Positions 25,112-39,097 are shown, counted from the first letter of the stretch. The stretch: DNA of 64,000 bases from Dickeya fangzhongdai (GCF_002812485.1 NZ_CP025003.1:248001-312000), one strand, 5' to 3'. The notes: generated by a model not told the origin, from the sequence alone. Program-made: numbers and translations.

Positions 25112-25857
25112 GCCTGCTCTCCGCATACCGGGCAGGTAGACGAGTGCGTCAGTTGCAGCGTGGTCCACTGCTGTTGGCGCGCATCGAACAGCCGCAGCTT
25201 GCCGTCCAGCGGCGAGGGCAAACCGCACAGCAGCTTGATCGCTTCCAGCGCCTGCAACGTACCCATCACGCCGACCACCGGGCCGAGCACGCCGGCGGTG
25301 CGGCAGTTGCGCTGCGGTTCGCTGGCGTCCGGGTAGAGGCAGGCATAACAGCCGTGCCGATAAGGCGGCGTCAGCACCAGCAACTGGCCGCTAAAACCGA
25401 CGGCGCTGGCGCTGATCAGCGGTTTTTGCGCCGCGACGCAGGCGGCGTTGACCGCGTGGCGGGTCGCCATGTTGTCGCAGCAGTCCAGCACCAGATCGGC
25501 TTGCGCCACCGCTTTCTCAAGTGACTCGCCTGCCAGCCGGGTGGTCAGGGCCACGGTTTTCACCAGCGGATTGACGGCTTCCAGCGCGTGACGGGCCAGC
25601 ACCGCTTTGGGGCGTGAAAGGTCGGCGTTGCGATAGAGAATCTGACGTTGCAGATTGGAGATGTGCAGGGTGTCGTGGTCCGCCAGCAGCAGCGTGCCGA
25701 CGCCGGCCGCCGCCAGATAGAGCGCCGCCGGCGAGCCGAGCCCGCCCAGACCCACCAGCAGCACCCGGGCTTCCGCCAGCTTCTGCTGCCCTTCCTGACC
25801 GATGTCTTCCAGCAGCAACTGGCGGCTGTAACGCATAAAGGCCTGATCGTCGAGCAT
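25108..25857 (-). CDS. thiF: ThiS adenylyltransferase ThiF
   Basis: ThiF activates the C-terminus of ThiS with ATP. The 249-residue product has the E1-like nucleotide site GLGGLGSP and two CxxC zinc pairs (CYAC and, at the C-terminus, CPVC). The ATG at 25857 gives the family start MLDDQAFMRYSRQLLLEDIG; a longer frame to 25878 is not supported. It begins one base after the thiE stop. Confidence 0.96.
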   Translation of the reverse strand: MLDDQAFMRYSRQLLLEDIGQEGQQKLAEARVLLVGLGGLGSPAALYLAAAGVGTLLLADHDTLHISNLQRQILYRNADLSRPKAVLARHALEAVNPLVKTVALTTRLAGESLEKAVAQADLVLDCCDNMATRHAVNAACVAAQKPLISASAVGFSGQLLVLTPPYRHGCYACLYPDASEPQRNCRTAGVLGPVVGVMGTLQALEAIKLLCGLPSPLDGKLRLFDARQQQWTTLQLTHSSTCPVCGEQA

Positions 25858-25858
25858 G

Positions 25859-26493
25859 TTACGCCTCCCGTTCTTCAATCAGTCGCAGCAGCGTCGCGGT
25901 GGCGGCGCGCCAGTCCGCCGCTTGCGTGATGGCGCTGACCACGGCAATGCTGCCGACCCCGGTTTCCAGCACCGCCGGCGCCCGGTCAATGCTGATGCCG
26001 CCGATGGCGACGGTGGGAAAGCGCCCGTCCAGCGCGCGGATATGGCGGGCCAGCTCGGCCAGCCCTTGCGGCGCAGACGGCATCGCTTTGGTTTGGGTGG
26101 GGAAGATATGGCCCAGCGCGATATAAGACGGCGAGATAGCGACGGCGCGCGCCAGTTCGGCGTCGTCATGGGTGGAAACGCCCAGCCGCAGCCCGGCGGC
26201 GCGGATCGCGTTTAGATCGGCGGTGTCGAGATCTTCCTGCCCAAGGTGTACGCCGTAGGCCTGATGCTTCACCGCCAGTTGCCAGTAGTCGTTGATGAAC
26301 AGCCGGGCCTGATGGCGACGGCCGAGCGCGATCGCCCGGATGATGTCGGGTTCGGCCCGATCCGCCGGCTGGTCCTTGATGCGTAGCTGGATGGTGCGGA
26401 CGCCGGCTGCCAGCAGACGTTCGATCCATTCTACGCTGTCAACCACCGGATACAGCCCCAGCCGGGCGTCAGTAGCGGGAAAAATGCCGTTCA

Positions 26494-26494
<1 letters not shown>
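25859..26494 (-). CDS. thiE: Thiamine-phosphate synthase ThiE
   Basis: ThiE joins HMP-PP and thiazole phosphate to form thiamine phosphate. The 211-residue TIM barrel has the expected motifs: [24 protein letters not shown] and, near the C-terminus, AIGGIS. Its ATG at 26494 overlaps the thiC stop by one base (TGATG), which fixes the start against the longer open frame. Confidence 0.96.
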
Positions 26495-28731
<2,237 letters not shown>

Positions 28732-28782
28732 TCACGGGGCGAACTAAAACTCTGACACTCTATGCGCTGTGACTATGTGTCG

Positions 28783-29232
28783 TCAATGATCGAACATCAG
28801 TCGGATCAGGCTGTCTTCCAGGGTGAAGCGCATTGCCAATGCTTCACCCACGCCGGATAATGTCTGGCGAAATTCCTGACTGTCGACGGGCTCGATGAAA
28901 AACGCCAGATGGCTGTCGTAAATATCCATGATTTGCTGGGTGTTGCTGCGCAGCGCGACATCAAAGTGCGACGCCTGCGTCAGCTTTCGGTCGTTGCGCA
29001 TGATGTTTTCCTGCAACATGCGTTCGTAGACATGAAAATGACCGACAGACAGATAGTCGACCAGATGATGGCAAAATTCATCCAGCGTCCGTGCTTCCGG
29101 TATTTTCCCTGTCTGAATGCTGAGCAGGTGGTAATAGGCCAACAAAAGATGTTTGCGGGCCTGCAACCACTGATCGATCAAGGCGTAATTGCCACCAACG
29201 TTCTCCGTCAGACGTTGTAACTGTTTCAGCAT
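28783..29232 (-). CDS. rsd: Anti-sigma70 factor Rsd
   Basis: Rsd binds sigma70 (RpoD) in stationary phase and also stimulates SpoT in E. coli. The 149-residue product starts MLKQLQRLTENVGGNYALIDQWL and carries the HLL-AYYHL, LVDYLS-GHF-YERML and NTQQIMDIYDS motifs typical of Rsd. It lacks the last few residues of the 158-residue E. coli protein. GGAG lies six bases before the ATG. Its place between thiC and nudC is conserved in enterobacteria. Confidence 0.93.
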   Translation of the reverse strand: MLKQLQRLTENVGGNYALIDQWLQARKHLLLAYYHLLSIQTGKIPEARTLDEFCHHLVDYLSVGHFHVYERMLQENIMRNDRKLTQASHFDVALRSNTQQIMDIYDSHLAFFIEPVDSQEFRQTLSGVGEALAMRFTLEDSLIRLMFDH

Positions 29233-29335
29233 GGTTGACTCCGGGTATCGATAGGATGATGACAGTTAGTCGTGTCATTATTTATAACCATAGTCGTAAA
29301 ACGCCAATCTGGTAATAAGCGGGGCAATAAAAGAG

Positions 29336-30109
29336 ATGGAAGTGACGCTGAAGGGTGAAGAACGCGGATGGTGGGTGGTGTATCACCGCCATCAGATCTG
29401 GCTGCCTCAGGGCGAATTGCCGCAGGGAACGGCGGCGCAGTGGCAGTTGCAGCAGCAGTCCGCCCGCCAGGTTGGCGAGTGGCAGGGGGAACCGGTATGG
29501 CTGGTGCTGCAGGATAAGACCAGCGACATGGGTTCGGTGCGCCAACTGCTGGATCAGGATGCCGGGTTGTTCCAACTGGCGGGCCGCGCGGTGCAGCTGG
29601 CGGAATTCTATCGTTCGCACCGGTTTTGCGGTTACTGCGGCCATGAGATGTCGGTCAGCACCACAGAATTGGCCTGCCTGTGCGCGCACTGCAAAGAGCG
29701 TTACTACCCGCAGATTGCCCCCTGCGTGATTGTGGCGATTCGCCGCGACGACAAGATTCTGCTGGCGCAGCACCTGCGCCACAAAGGCAACATGTACACA
29801 ACGCTGGCCGGCTTTGTGGAAGTGGGGGAAACCCTGGAACAGGCGGTAGCGCGGGAAGTGATGGAAGAGAGCAATATCCGCGTCAGGAACCTGCGTTACG
29901 TCAGTTCCCAGCCCTGGCCGTTCCCGCATTCGCTGATGATGGCGTTTATGGCCGATTACGACGGGGGCGAGGTGAAAGCTGACCCGTCCGAACTGCGGGA
30001 TGCCGACTGGTTCCGTTATGATCGCTTGCCGGAATTGCCGCCGCCGGGTACGGTAGCCCGGCGTCTGATTGAAGACACGGTAGTGCTGTGCCGCGAGGCC
30101 GATCGCTGA
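29336..30109 (+). CDS. nudC: NAD-capped RNA hydrolase NudC
   Basis: NudC removes NAD caps from RNA and hydrolyses NADH. The 257-residue product has the E. coli length, the zinc-ribbon cysteines (CGYC at 98-101 and CAHC at 116-119) and the Nudix box starting [20 protein letters not shown]. The Nudix glycine after EES is Asn here (EESNI rather than EESGI). The downstream [16 protein letters not shown] motif typical of NudC is present. The ATG is chosen from family length; the ribosome-binding site is weak. It is followed by hemE. Confidence 0.95.
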   Translation: MEVTLKGEERGWWVVYHRHQIWLPQGELPQGTAAQWQLQQQSARQVGEWQGEPVWLVLQDKTSDMGSVRQLLDQDAGLFQLAGRAVQLAEFYRSHRFCGYCGHEMSVSTTELACLCAHCKERYYPQIAPCVIVAIRRDDKILLAQHLRHKGNMYTTLAGFVEVGETLEQAVAREVMEESNIRVRNLRYVSSQPWPFPHSLMMAFMADYDGGEVKADPSELRDADWFRYDRLPELPPPGTVARRLIEDTVVLCREADR

Positions 30110-30164
30110 TCGGTCGTCGCCAGCGACAATCATGCCTGCAAGCAGGCGTTACAAGGAAAAGACC

Positions 30165-31238
30165 ATGACTGATCTGAAAAACGATCGCTATTTGCGTGCG
30201 CTGTTGCGTCAGCCTGTGGATGTGACCCCGGTATGGATGATGCGTCAGGCGGGGCGTTACCTGCCGGAATACCGCGCGACTCGCTCGCAAGCCGGTGATT
30301 TCATGTCGCTGTGCAAGAATGCCGAGCTGGCCTGCGAAGTGACGTTACAGCCGCTGCGACGCTACAACCTTGATGCGGCCATTCTGTTTTCCGATATTCT
30401 CACCATACCCGACGCTATGGGGCTGGGGCTGTATTTTGAAGCCGGCGAAGGGCCGCGCTTTACCTCGCCGGTCACCTGTCATGCCGACGTGGAAAAACTA
30501 CCGGTGCCGGACCCGGAACTGGAGCTCGGCTACGTAATGAACGCGGTGCGGACGATTCGCCGCAATCTGGCGGGCGCGGTGCCGTTGATCGGTTTTTCCG
30601 GCAGTCCGTGGACGCTGGCGACCTATATGGTGGAAGGCGGCAGCAGCAAAGCCTTCACCGTAATCAAGAAGATGATGTTTACCGAGCCGCGCACGCTGCA
30701 TCTGTTGCTGGACAAGCTGGCGGACAGCGTGACGCTCTACCTTAACGCCCAGATTCGGGCCGGCGCGCAGGCGGTGATGATTTTCGACACCTGGGGCGGG
30801 GCGCTGAGCGGGGCTGATTACCGTGAATTCTCGCTGCATTATATGCACAAGATTGTCGACGGCCTGCTGCGTGAAAACGACGGCCGCCGGGTGCCGGTGA
30901 CGCTGTTCACCAAAGGCGGCGGTCAGTGGCTGGAGGCGATGGCGGATACCGGCTGCGACGCGCTGGGGCTGGATTGGACCACCGATATTGCCGACGCGCG
31001 CCGTCGCGTCGGCGATCGGGTGGCGTTGCAGGGCAATATGGACCCGTCGATGCTGTATGCGCCGCCTGCCCGTATCGAACAGGAAGTCGCTACCATTCTG
31101 GCCGGATTCGGCACCGGTAATGGCCATGTGTTTAACCTGGGGCACGGCATTCATCAGGACGTACCGCCAGAGCATGCCGGCGCGTTCGTCGAGGCGGTAC
31201 ACCGCTTATCCGCGCCGTATCATCAGGACCTCGCCTGA
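30165..31238 (+). CDS. hemE: Uroporphyrinogen decarboxylase HemE
   Basis: HemE decarboxylates uroporphyrinogen III to coproporphyrinogen III in heme synthesis. The 357-residue product has the catalytic signature [13 protein letters not shown] near residue 23 and the conserved [13 protein letters not shown] and IFDTWGG segments. The ATG at 30165 has AAGGAAAAG upstream. A small GC-rich hairpin (30134-30147) precedes it. Its stop overlaps the nfi start by one base (TGATG). Confidence 0.97.
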   Translation: MTDLKNDRYLRALLRQPVDVTPVWMMRQAGRYLPEYRATRSQAGDFMSLCKNAELACEVTLQPLRRYNLDAAILFSDILTIPDAMGLGLYFEAGEGPRFTSPVTCHADVEKLPVPDPELELGYVMNAVRTIRRNLAGAVPLIGFSGSPWTLATYMVEGGSSKAFTVIKKMMFTEPRTLHLLLDKLADSVTLYLNAQIRAGAQAVMIFDTWGGALSGADYREFSLHYMHKIVDGLLRENDGRRVPVTLFTKGGGQWLEAMADTGCDALGLDWTTDIADARRRVGDRVALQGNMDPSMLYAPPARIEQEVATILAGFGTGNGHVFNLGHGIHQDVPPEHAGAFVEAVHRLSAPYHQDLA

Positions 31239-31912
31239 TGGATATGCAGGCGCTGCGCGAAGAACAACGTGACAAAGCCGTTCAGGTGATTCGTCATGAC
31301 GATGTGCCTTTTGAGCAGCCGACGCTGATCGCCGGCGCCGATGTCGGTTTCGAGCAGGACGGCGCGGTAACCCGCGCTGCGCTGGCCGTGCTGACCTATC
31401 CGTCGCTGCAACTGGTGGAATACCAGATTGCGCGTATTCCGACTATCATGCCTTATATCCCCGGTTTCCTGTCGTTCCGCGAGTACCCGGCTCTGCTGGC
31501 GGCGTGGGAACAGTTGCAGCACCGGCCGGATTTGCTGTTTGTCGACGGGCACGGCGTGTCTCATCCCCGTCGTCTGGGCGTCGCCAGCCATTTCGGCTTG
31601 CTGGTCAACGTGCCGACCATCGGCGTCGCCAAACGGCGCCTGTGCGGGCAGTTTGCGCCGCTGGCGGACGCGGTGGGCAGTCGTCAGCCGTTGCTGGACC
31701 GGGATGAGCAGCTCGGCTGGGTATGGCGCAGCAAGGCCCGTTGCAATCCGCTGTTTGTCTCCACCGGTCACCGTGTCGGTATGGACAGCGCGCTGCAGTG
31801 GGTGATGCGTTGCATGAACGGCTATCGCCTGCCGGAACCTACCCGCTGGGCGGATGCGGTGGCGTCCAACCGTCCGGCGTTTCAACGCTGGCAACGTCAG
31901 GCCGGCCTGTAG
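31238..31912 (+). CDS. nfi: Endonuclease V
   Basis: Endonuclease V nicks DNA one base 3' of deaminated bases such as hypoxanthine. The 224-residue product has the catalytic acids in GADVGF (near residue 36) and in [14 protein letters not shown] (near residue 107). The strand-separating [11 protein letters not shown] motif is intact. Translation is coupled to hemE through a one-base overlap, as in other enterobacteria. Confidence 0.96.
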   Translation: MDMQALREEQRDKAVQVIRHDDVPFEQPTLIAGADVGFEQDGAVTRAALAVLTYPSLQLVEYQIARIPTIMPYIPGFLSFREYPALLAAWEQLQHRPDLLFVDGHGVSHPRRLGVASHFGLLVNVPTIGVAKRRLCGQFAPLADAVGSRQPLLDRDEQLGWVWRSKARCNPLFVSTGHRVGMDSALQWVMRCMNGYRLPEPTRWADAVASNRPAFQRWQRQAGL

Positions 31913-32003
31913 GATAATGCCGGGCAGGAAACTTTAGGAATTCAGGTATATGGCGGTGCGGCGCTTTTCGTTACACTGCCGCCCATTATTATTGAGATGA
32001 ACA

Positions 32004-32594
32004 ATGTTACGTAACCCCATTCATTTGCGTCTGGAAAAGCTGGCAAGTTGGCAGCATGTCACCTTTATGGCCTGTCTTTGTGAACGTATGTACCCCAACT
32101 ATCATGAGTTTTGTCAGCAAACGGGTTTTGGGGATGCGCAGCTTTACCGGCGCATGCTGGATCTGGTGTGGGAAACGCTGGTGGTCAAAGATGCCAAGGT
32201 CAATTTCGACAGTCAGTTGGAAAAGCTGGAAGATGCGATTCCTGCCGCAGACGATTACGACATTTATGGCGTATACCCGGCCATTGACGCTTGCGTTGCT
32301 CTGAGCGAGCTGTTGCATTCGCGTTTGAGCGGTGAAACGCTGGAACACGCGGTCGCTATCAGCGAAACTTCGATCCGTACTGTGGCGATGCTGGAGATGA
32401 CGCAGGCGGGGCGGGAAATGACCGATGAAGAACTGAAGGTTGTGCCTGCCGTCGAAGAAGAATGGGACATCCAGTGGGAGATTTTCCGCCTGCTGGCCGA
32501 CTGCGAAGAACGCGACGTCGAGCTGATAAAAGGCCTGCGCGCCGACCTGCGCGAGGCAGGAATTAGTAACATTGGGATAAATTTGTATCAATAA
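32004..32594 (+). CDS. yjaG: DUF416 family protein YjaG
   Basis: A 196-residue acidic, helical cytoplasmic protein that matches the DUF416/YjaG family in length, in the opening RLEKLASWQHVTFMACLCERMYPNY, and in the GVYPAIDACVALSELL segment. Its function is unknown. It sits between nfi and hupA in enterobacteria, as here. The start ATG gives the family length. Confidence 0.9.
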   Translation: MLRNPIHLRLEKLASWQHVTFMACLCERMYPNYHEFCQQTGFGDAQLYRRMLDLVWETLVVKDAKVNFDSQLEKLEDAIPAADDYDIYGVYPAIDACVALSELLHSRLSGETLEHAVAISETSIRTVAMLEMTQAGREMTDEELKVVPAVEEEWDIQWEIFRLLADCEERDVELIKGLRADLREAGISNIGINLYQ

Positions 32595-32726
32595 CGCGAT
32601 AAAACGTGATTTAAGGCCTGAAATGGCCTGTCTTTAGGCTTCACATCCGCACCCTGTCTGGTCTACATTTGGGGGGCGTAATAAAAGTGGCTGTCGGTGC
32701 GTGTATGCAGGAGAGTGCTACTACCC

Positions 32727-32846
32727 CCTAAATAATTCGAGTTGCAGGAAGGCGGCGACGCAGCGAATCCCCGTGAGCTTACTTGAGTAAGTGAATGAGG
32801 TGAGCGAGGAAAGCCAACGCACCTGTGGCTCGAAGTATGACGGGAG
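32727..32846. repeat. ERIC (IRU) element
   Basis: The stretch contains the central inverted repeat of ERIC elements (GAATCCCCGTGAGCTTACTT then AAGTAAGTGAATGAGGTGAGCG), and both conserved ends (near TAATTCGAGTTGCAGG and CGAAGTATGACGGG). Its length of about 120 bp agrees with the 127-bp family. It lies between yjaG and hupA, about 60 bp before hupA, so it probably forms part of the hupA leader or promoter region. ERIC elements are non-autonomous and palindromic. Confidence 0.9.
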
Positions 32847-32905
32847 ATGGCATATCCGTCGCACTCGATGCTTAGCAAGCGATAAACACACTGTAAGGAT
32901 AACTT

Positions 32906-33178
32906 ATGAATAAGACTCAACTGATTGATGTAATTGCTGACAAAGCTGACCTTTCCAAGACCCAGGCTAAAGCTGCCCTGGAAGCTACTCTGGCAGCGAT
33001 CACGGAGTCTCTGAAAGAAGGTGATGCAGTACAATTAGTTGGTTTTGGCACTTTCAAAGTCAATCATCGTAACGAGCGCACTGGCCGCAACCCGCAGACT
33101 GGTAAAGAAATCAAAATTGCTGCCGCTAACGTGCCTGCGTTTGTGTCCGGTAAGGCATTGAAAGACGCTGTCAAATAA
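32906..33178 (+). CDS. hupA: DNA-binding protein HU-alpha
   Basis: HU bends and compacts DNA as a dimer in the nucleoid. The 90-residue product is the usual length; it starts [20 protein letters not shown] and has the DNA-binding arm signature [23 protein letters not shown] in part. TAAGGAT precedes the ATG. A terminator lies after the stop, inside the start of the next reading frame. Confidence 0.98.
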   Translation: MNKTQLIDVIADKADLSKTQAKAALEATLAAITESLKEGDAVQLVGFGTFKVNHRNERTGRNPQTGKEIKIAAANVPAFVSGKALKDAVK

Positions 33179-33182
33179 GCGC

Positions 33183-33893
33183 ATGCTGATACAAGGTTTA
33201 AGCAGAGGGGCGATTTCGCCCCTTTTGCTTTTTTGCAGACGGCACATCCGCTTTGCCGCGCCGGCGCTGGTGTGTTGGCTGAGCGCCTGTAGTTCCTTGA
33301 CGCCGCCGCCCGCCGTGTATGCCAGCGGCTACCTGGCTGATAGCGGCGTGGTGCGGTTGTGGCGTAAAGACGACGCGCAGCAGCATCTCACCACACTGGT
33401 GACAGCTCTCAGTCCGCTATCAGGAAAAGAAGCCCGGATTACCCGCTACCGCTTCCAGCAGGGCGCTTTGCGTGAGGTCCTGCAGACCAATTCTGCGTCG
33501 GCGCGGGAAGAGGTCAGGCTGCGTTTTGATCAGGCGGGAACCGTCAGTTACATGCAGCGCCAGTTGCCGGACCGGCGTGAGTCGTTGTCGGAAGACGAGA
33601 TTGCGCTGTTCCAGTTCGATGCCCGGCGCTTGCTGGAACTGAGCGATTCTCTGCGCGCCGGCAAGGTATCGCTGATGCAGGGGCGCTGGAATGCAGGGCA
33701 GGTAACCACGTGCGACGGAAAAACGGTACGCCCGGAGCTGGACCGCTCTTCGCTGGCCTGGATCGCACAGCAAGCCGAACGCGCCGCCGCACCGCTTAGC
33801 ATTGCCTGGCTGACGTCACCGGAAGGCACGCAGTTGTTGCAGGCGGCAGAGACGGATTTCTGTCGTTGGGAACCCACAGCCGAGGCGTGGTAG
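33183..33893 (+). CDS. yjaH: DUF1481 lipoprotein YjaH
   Basis: The product resembles YjaH (DUF1481), a lipoprotein of unknown function that follows hupA in enterobacteria. A lipobox LSAC lies about 35 residues from the first ATG, preceded by a hydrophobic stretch. The ATG at 33183 is only four bases after the hupA stop and has no good ribosome-binding site. The hupA terminator lies within codons 8-18 of this frame, so expression must read through it, or the real start is a later TTG near 33225. The 236-residue length is therefore an upper bound. Confidence 0.75.
   Translation: MLIQGLSRGAISPLLLFCRRHIRFAAPALVCWLSACSSLTPPPAVYASGYLADSGVVRLWRKDDAQQHLTTLVTALSPLSGKEARITRYRFQQGALREVLQTNSASAREEVRLRFDQAGTVSYMQRQLPDRRESLSEDEIALFQFDARRLLELSDSLRAGKVSLMQGRWNAGQVTTCDGKTVRPELDRSSLAWIAQQAERAAAPLSIAWLTSPEGTQLLQAAETDFCRWEPTAEAW
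33204..33234 (+). terminator. hupA terminator inside the 5' part of yjaH
   Basis: GGGGCGA-TT-TCGCCCC with a following TTTTGCTTTTTT is a strong intrinsic terminator located 26 bases after the hupA stop, within the yjaH reading frame. Confidence 0.85.
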
Positions 33894-33974
33894 TCAGGGA
33901 AGAGAAGCGGTAAAACAAGAAAGGAGGGGCCAGCCCGTCAGGCATGACCCCTTGTTGAGATCTGCGCGCTATCG

Positions 33975-35264
33975 TCAGGCTTGCTGCTCGCGTGCGATGG
34001 CGCGATAGCCGATGTCGCTGCGACAGAAGCAGCCTTCCCAACTGATCGGCTTAGCCAGCTCGTAGGCGCGTTGCTGCGCTTCGGCTACGCTGTGGCCCAG
34101 CGCCGTCACGCACAATACGCGCCCGCCGTTGGTCACCACGTCGTCGCCATTCAGTTTGGTGCCGGCATGGAACACCTTGCCATCGGCCGCATCTTGCGTC
34201 GGCAGGCCCGAAATCACGTCGCCGTTACGGTAATCGGCCGGATAGCCGCCTGCCGCCAGCACCACGCCCAATGACGGGCGAGCATCCCAGTCAGAGGTCT
34301 TCTCATCCAGTTTGCCGTCGCAAGCCGCCAGACACAGCTCCACCAGATCGGATTTCAGGCGCAGCATGATCGGCTGGGTTTCCGGATCGCCGAAACGGCA
34401 GTTGAATTCGATCACCTTCGGCTGACCGTCCGGGGAAATCATCAGGCCCGCGTACAGGAAGCCGGTGTAGACATTACCTTCGGCCGCCATGCCGCGCACG
34501 GTTGGCCAAATAATCTGGTCCATTACCCGCTGGTGAACCTCATCCGTCACTACCGGTGCAGGTGAGTAAGCGCCCATGCCGCCGGTGTTCGGGCCGGTAT
34601 CTTTGTCGCCAACGCGTTTGTGATCCTGGCTGGTTGCCATCGGCAGCACGTGCTCGCCATCCACCATCACGATAAAGCTGGCCTCTTCGCCGTCCAGAAA
34701 ATCTTCGACCACGATACGGTGACCGGCATCGCCAAACGCATTGCCTGCCAGCATGTCGGTGGCCGCATTTTCCGCTTCTTCCAGCGTCATGGCGACAATC
34801 ACGCCCTTACCGGCGGCCAGACCGTCCGCCTTGATGACGATAGGCGCGCCCTTGCGGCGGATATAAGCCAGCGCCGGTTCGATGTCGGTGAAATTCTGGT
34901 ATTCCGCCGTTGGGATGTGCTGGCGAGCCAGGAAGTCCTTGGTAAAGGCTTTGGAACCTTCCAACTGAGCGGCCGCCTGCGTTGGGCCGAAAATATTCAG
35001 ACCGGCGGCGCGGAAGGCGTCAACCACGCCAATTACCAGCGGCGCTTCCGGGCCGACGATAGTCAGGCCGATGGCATTCTGGCGAGCGAAATCCAGCAGC
35101 GCCGGGATGTCGGTCGCGGCGATATTCACGTTCTCCAGCGTCGGTTCCAGCGCAGTGCCGGCATTACCCGGCGCAACGTAAACCTTGTCAGCCAGTGGAG
35201 ACTGGGCTGCTTTCCAGGCCAGCGCGTGCTCGCGGCCGCCATTACCAATAATCAAGATATTCAT
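33975..35264 (-). CDS. purD: Phosphoribosylamine-glycine ligase PurD
   Basis: PurD catalyses the second step of purine synthesis, making GAR. From the ATG at 35264 the product is 429 residues, as in E. coli, and begins MNILIIGNGGREHALAWK. The ATP-grasp segments (VIKADGLAAGKGVIVA) and the FNCRFGDPETQ motif are clear. An ATG six bases upstream sits only two bases from GGAG and is less likely. It is co-transcribed with purH (15-bp gap). Confidence 0.96.
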   Translation of the reverse strand: MNILIIGNGGREHALAWKAAQSPLADKVYVAPGNAGTALEPTLENVNIAATDIPALLDFARQNAIGLTIVGPEAPLVIGVVDAFRAAGLNIFGPTQAAAQLEGSKAFTKDFLARQHIPTAEYQNFTDIEPALAYIRRKGAPIVIKADGLAAGKGVIVAMTLEEAENAATDMLAGNAFGDAGHRIVVEDFLDGEEASFIVMVDGEHVLPMATSQDHKRVGDKDTGPNTGGMGAYSPAPVVTDEVHQRVMDQIIWPTVRGMAAEGNVYTGFLYAGLMISPDGQPKVIEFNCRFGDPETQPIMLRLKSDLVELCLAACDGKLDEKTSDWDARPSLGVVLAAGGYPADYRNGDVISGLPTQDAADGKVFHAGTKLNGDDVVTNGGRVLCVTALGHSVAEAQQRAYELAKPISWEGCFCRSDIGYRAIAREQQA

Positions 35265-35279
35265 CGTCATAACTCCGGA

Positions 35280-36869
35280 TTAGTGACGGAAGTGGCGCAT
35301 GTCGGTAAACAGCATCGCGATGCCGTGTTCGTTGGCTGCCGCGATGACTTCATCATCGCGAATGGAGCCGCCCGGCTGAATCACGCAGGTAATGCCTACG
35401 GCCGCCGCTGCATCGATACCATCACGGAACGGGAAGAATGCGTCGGACGCCATGACGGAACCTTTGACTTCCAGACCTTCGTCACCAGCCTTGATACCGG
35501 CGATTTTGGCCGAGTAAACACGGCTCATCTGACCGGCGCCGATGCCGATGGTCATATTGTCGCGTGCGTAAACAATGGCGTTGGATTTAACGAATTTCGC
35601 CACTTTCCAGCAGAACAACGCATCGCGCAGTTCGGCTTCAGTCGGCTGACGCTCGGTGACCACGCGCAACTGGGCGGCTTCTACCATGCCGAGATCGCGA
35701 TCCTGCACCAGCAGGCCGCCGTTGACGCGTTTGAAATCCAGCCCCGGCGTACGCTGTTGCCACTGACCGCAGGTCAGCACGCGTACGTTTTGCTTGGCGG
35801 CGGTGACTTTCAGCGCGGCTTCGCTGGCGGAAGGAGCAATGATCACTTCAACAAACTGACGGCTGATGATGGCTTGCGCGGTGGCTTCGTCGAGTTCGCG
35901 GTTAAAAGCGATGATGCCGCCGAACGCCGATGTCGGGTCGGTTTTGTAGGCGCGCTCATAGGCGTCCAGAATCGAACCGCCAATTGCCACGCCGCAGGGG
36001 TTGGCGTGTTTGATGATTACGCAGGCCGGCTCGGCAAATTCTTTCACGCACTCCAGCGCGGCGTCGGTATCGGCGATGTTGTTGTAGGAAAGCGCTTTGC
36101 CCTGCAACTGCTGAGCGGTGGCCACCGATGCTTCAGCGACTTTCTCTTCTATATAGAAGGCGGCCTGCTGGTGGCTGTTCTCGCCATAACGCATATCCTG
36201 TTTTTTGATGAAGTTCAAGTTCAGCGTGCGCGGGAAACGGCCGGAAGGCTGGGTGGTATCGCCGTGATAGGCCGGAACCTTACTGCCAAAGTAGTTGGCG
36301 ATCATGCTGTCGTAAGCGGCGGTGTGTTCGAATGCCTTGATTGCCAGATCAAAACGGGTTTCGTAAGTCAGAGAACCTTCGTTGGCGTCCATCTCGGTGA
36401 TGATGGCTGTGTAGTCGCTGCTTTTAACCACGATAGCCACGTCGTTGTGGTTCTTGGCCGCGGAGCGCACCATGGTCGGGCCGCCGATATCGATATTTTC
36501 TACCGCGTCTTCCAGCGTGCAGTCGGCTTTGGCGACGGTCTGGGCGAACGGATAGAGATTCACGACCACCATGTCGATCGGCTGGATATGGTGTTGAGTC
36601 ATGATGGCGTCATCCTGACCGCGGCGACCCAGAATGCCGCCATGCACTTTGGGATGCAGGGTTTTGACGCGTCCATCCATCATTTCCGGAAAACCGGTGT
36701 AATCCGAGACTTCTGTCACCGGCAGGCCGGCGTCGGCCAGCAAGCGTGCAGTGCCGCCAGTGGAGAGCAGCTCAATGCCTCGTTGTGACAGCGCCTGGGC
36801 GAATTCGACGATACCGGCTTTGTCAGACACGCTGAGCAAAGCACGACGGATAGGACGACGTTGTTGCAT
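35280..36869 (-). CDS. purH: Bifunctional AICAR transformylase/IMP cyclohydrolase PurH
   Basis: PurH carries out the last two steps of IMP synthesis. The 529-residue product has the IMP cyclohydrolase domain at the N-terminus ([30 protein letters not shown]) and the transformylase domain after about residue 200 with the KHANPCGVA motif. Length is equal to E. coli PurH. The PurR box upstream explains its likely repression by purines together with purD. Confidence 0.97.
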   Translation of the reverse strand: MQQRRPIRRALLSVSDKAGIVEFAQALSQRGIELLSTGGTARLLADAGLPVTEVSDYTGFPEMMDGRVKTLHPKVHGGILGRRGQDDAIMTQHHIQPIDMVVVNLYPFAQTVAKADCTLEDAVENIDIGGPTMVRSAAKNHNDVAIVVKSSDYTAIITEMDANEGSLTYETRFDLAIKAFEHTAAYDSMIANYFGSKVPAYHGDTTQPSGRFPRTLNLNFIKKQDMRYGENSHQQAAFYIEEKVAEASVATAQQLQGKALSYNNIADTDAALECVKEFAEPACVIIKHANPCGVAIGGSILDAYERAYKTDPTSAFGGIIAFNRELDEATAQAIISRQFVEVIIAPSASEAALKVTAAKQNVRVLTCGQWQQRTPGLDFKRVNGGLLVQDRDLGMVEAAQLRVVTERQPTEAELRDALFCWKVAKFVKSNAIVYARDNMTIGIGAGQMSRVYSAKIAGIKAGDEGLEVKGSVMASDAFFPFRDGIDAAAAVGITCVIQPGGSIRDDEVIAAANEHGIAMLFTDMRHFRH

Positions 36870-37015
36870 GATGGTTTGATCCCCTGACTTAGGTTCTTAC
36901 TTTAAAGAGCGTTACGTGAATAGTGGCGGTCACATAAAGAAAAATACGGATTGAGTCACCGATATTCAGCTAACGCGCTCACGGATACGCGTCATTCATC
37001 AGGGGGGGAATTGTA

Positions 37016-37031
37016 GCGAAAACGTTTGCGT
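37016..37031 (-). promoter_or_regulatory. PurR operator of purHD
   Basis: On the minus strand ACGCAAACGTTTTCGC differs from the PurR consensus ACGCAAACGTTTGCGT at only two or three positions. It lies about 150 bp before purH. Confidence 0.85.
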
Positions 37032-37148
37032 GATGCTCGCCAAATTTCAAAAAATGCCTGAGTTGTGGATAACTCTGTGCAAAATAAGGTATAAGCGGCA
37101 CTTTTGCTGTGGAATGCAGCGAACGCGCGATTTAATCAAAAATACCGG

Positions 37149-37176
37149 TTGCGGCCTGCGAGGAACTCCCTATAAT
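37149..37176 (+). promoter_or_regulatory. rrn promoter P1
   Basis: TTGCGG and a perfect TATAAT are 16 bp apart, with AACTCCC before the -10 box and GCGC after it, as in known rrn P1 promoters. The AT-rich DNA upstream could hold an UP element and Fis sites. Confidence 0.85.
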
Positions 37177-37246
37177 GCGCATCCACTGACACGGCAACGG
37201 CGATGAGTCAACGCGGTGTGAGGCGGAGAAAGCGAGAAAAAAGTCG

Positions 37247-37274
37247 TTGACTCTGAATGAGGAAAGCGTAGTAT
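37247..37274 (+). promoter_or_regulatory. rrn promoter P2
   Basis: TTGACT and TAGTAT are 16 bp apart, about 98 bp after P1. The sequence is close to the E. coli rrn P2 promoters. The GC-rich discriminator fits growth-rate control. Confidence 0.85.
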
Positions 37275-37312
37275 ACGCCACCTCGCGACAGCAGGCTGTA
37301 AGCCGGTCGCAC

Positions 37313-37325
37313 TGCTCTTTAACAA
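37313..37325 (+). promoter_or_regulatory. boxA antitermination site in rrn leader
   Basis: TGCTCTTTAACAA is an exact boxA, bound by NusB-S10 for rRNA antitermination. The leader continues to 37469 and holds the 5' half of the 16S processing stem. Confidence 0.9.
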
Positions 37326-37469
37326 TCAATCAGACAATCTGTGTGGGCACTCGCAGGACGCTTCACTAAAAAATTATGTGAAAAGTCTTGAAGAGTGACA
37401 ACAGTTAATTCATACGAACTAACAGTAAATTCTTTGAGCACGTTTTCTTCGGAAAACACATCAAACTTT

Positions 37470-39011
<1,542 letters not shown>

Positions 39012-39097
39012 CCGAGTTGAAGCGCCTGCGTGGTGTCCACACAGATTGTCTGATGATAAGAAAGAGTCAAAAGCGTCTTGCGAAGCTGACAAGTGAT

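Noticed and set aside
34620..36788. Plus-strand open frame opposite purD and purH
   Set aside because: Both purine genes are full length and intact on the minus strand; the antisense product has no recognisable domain.
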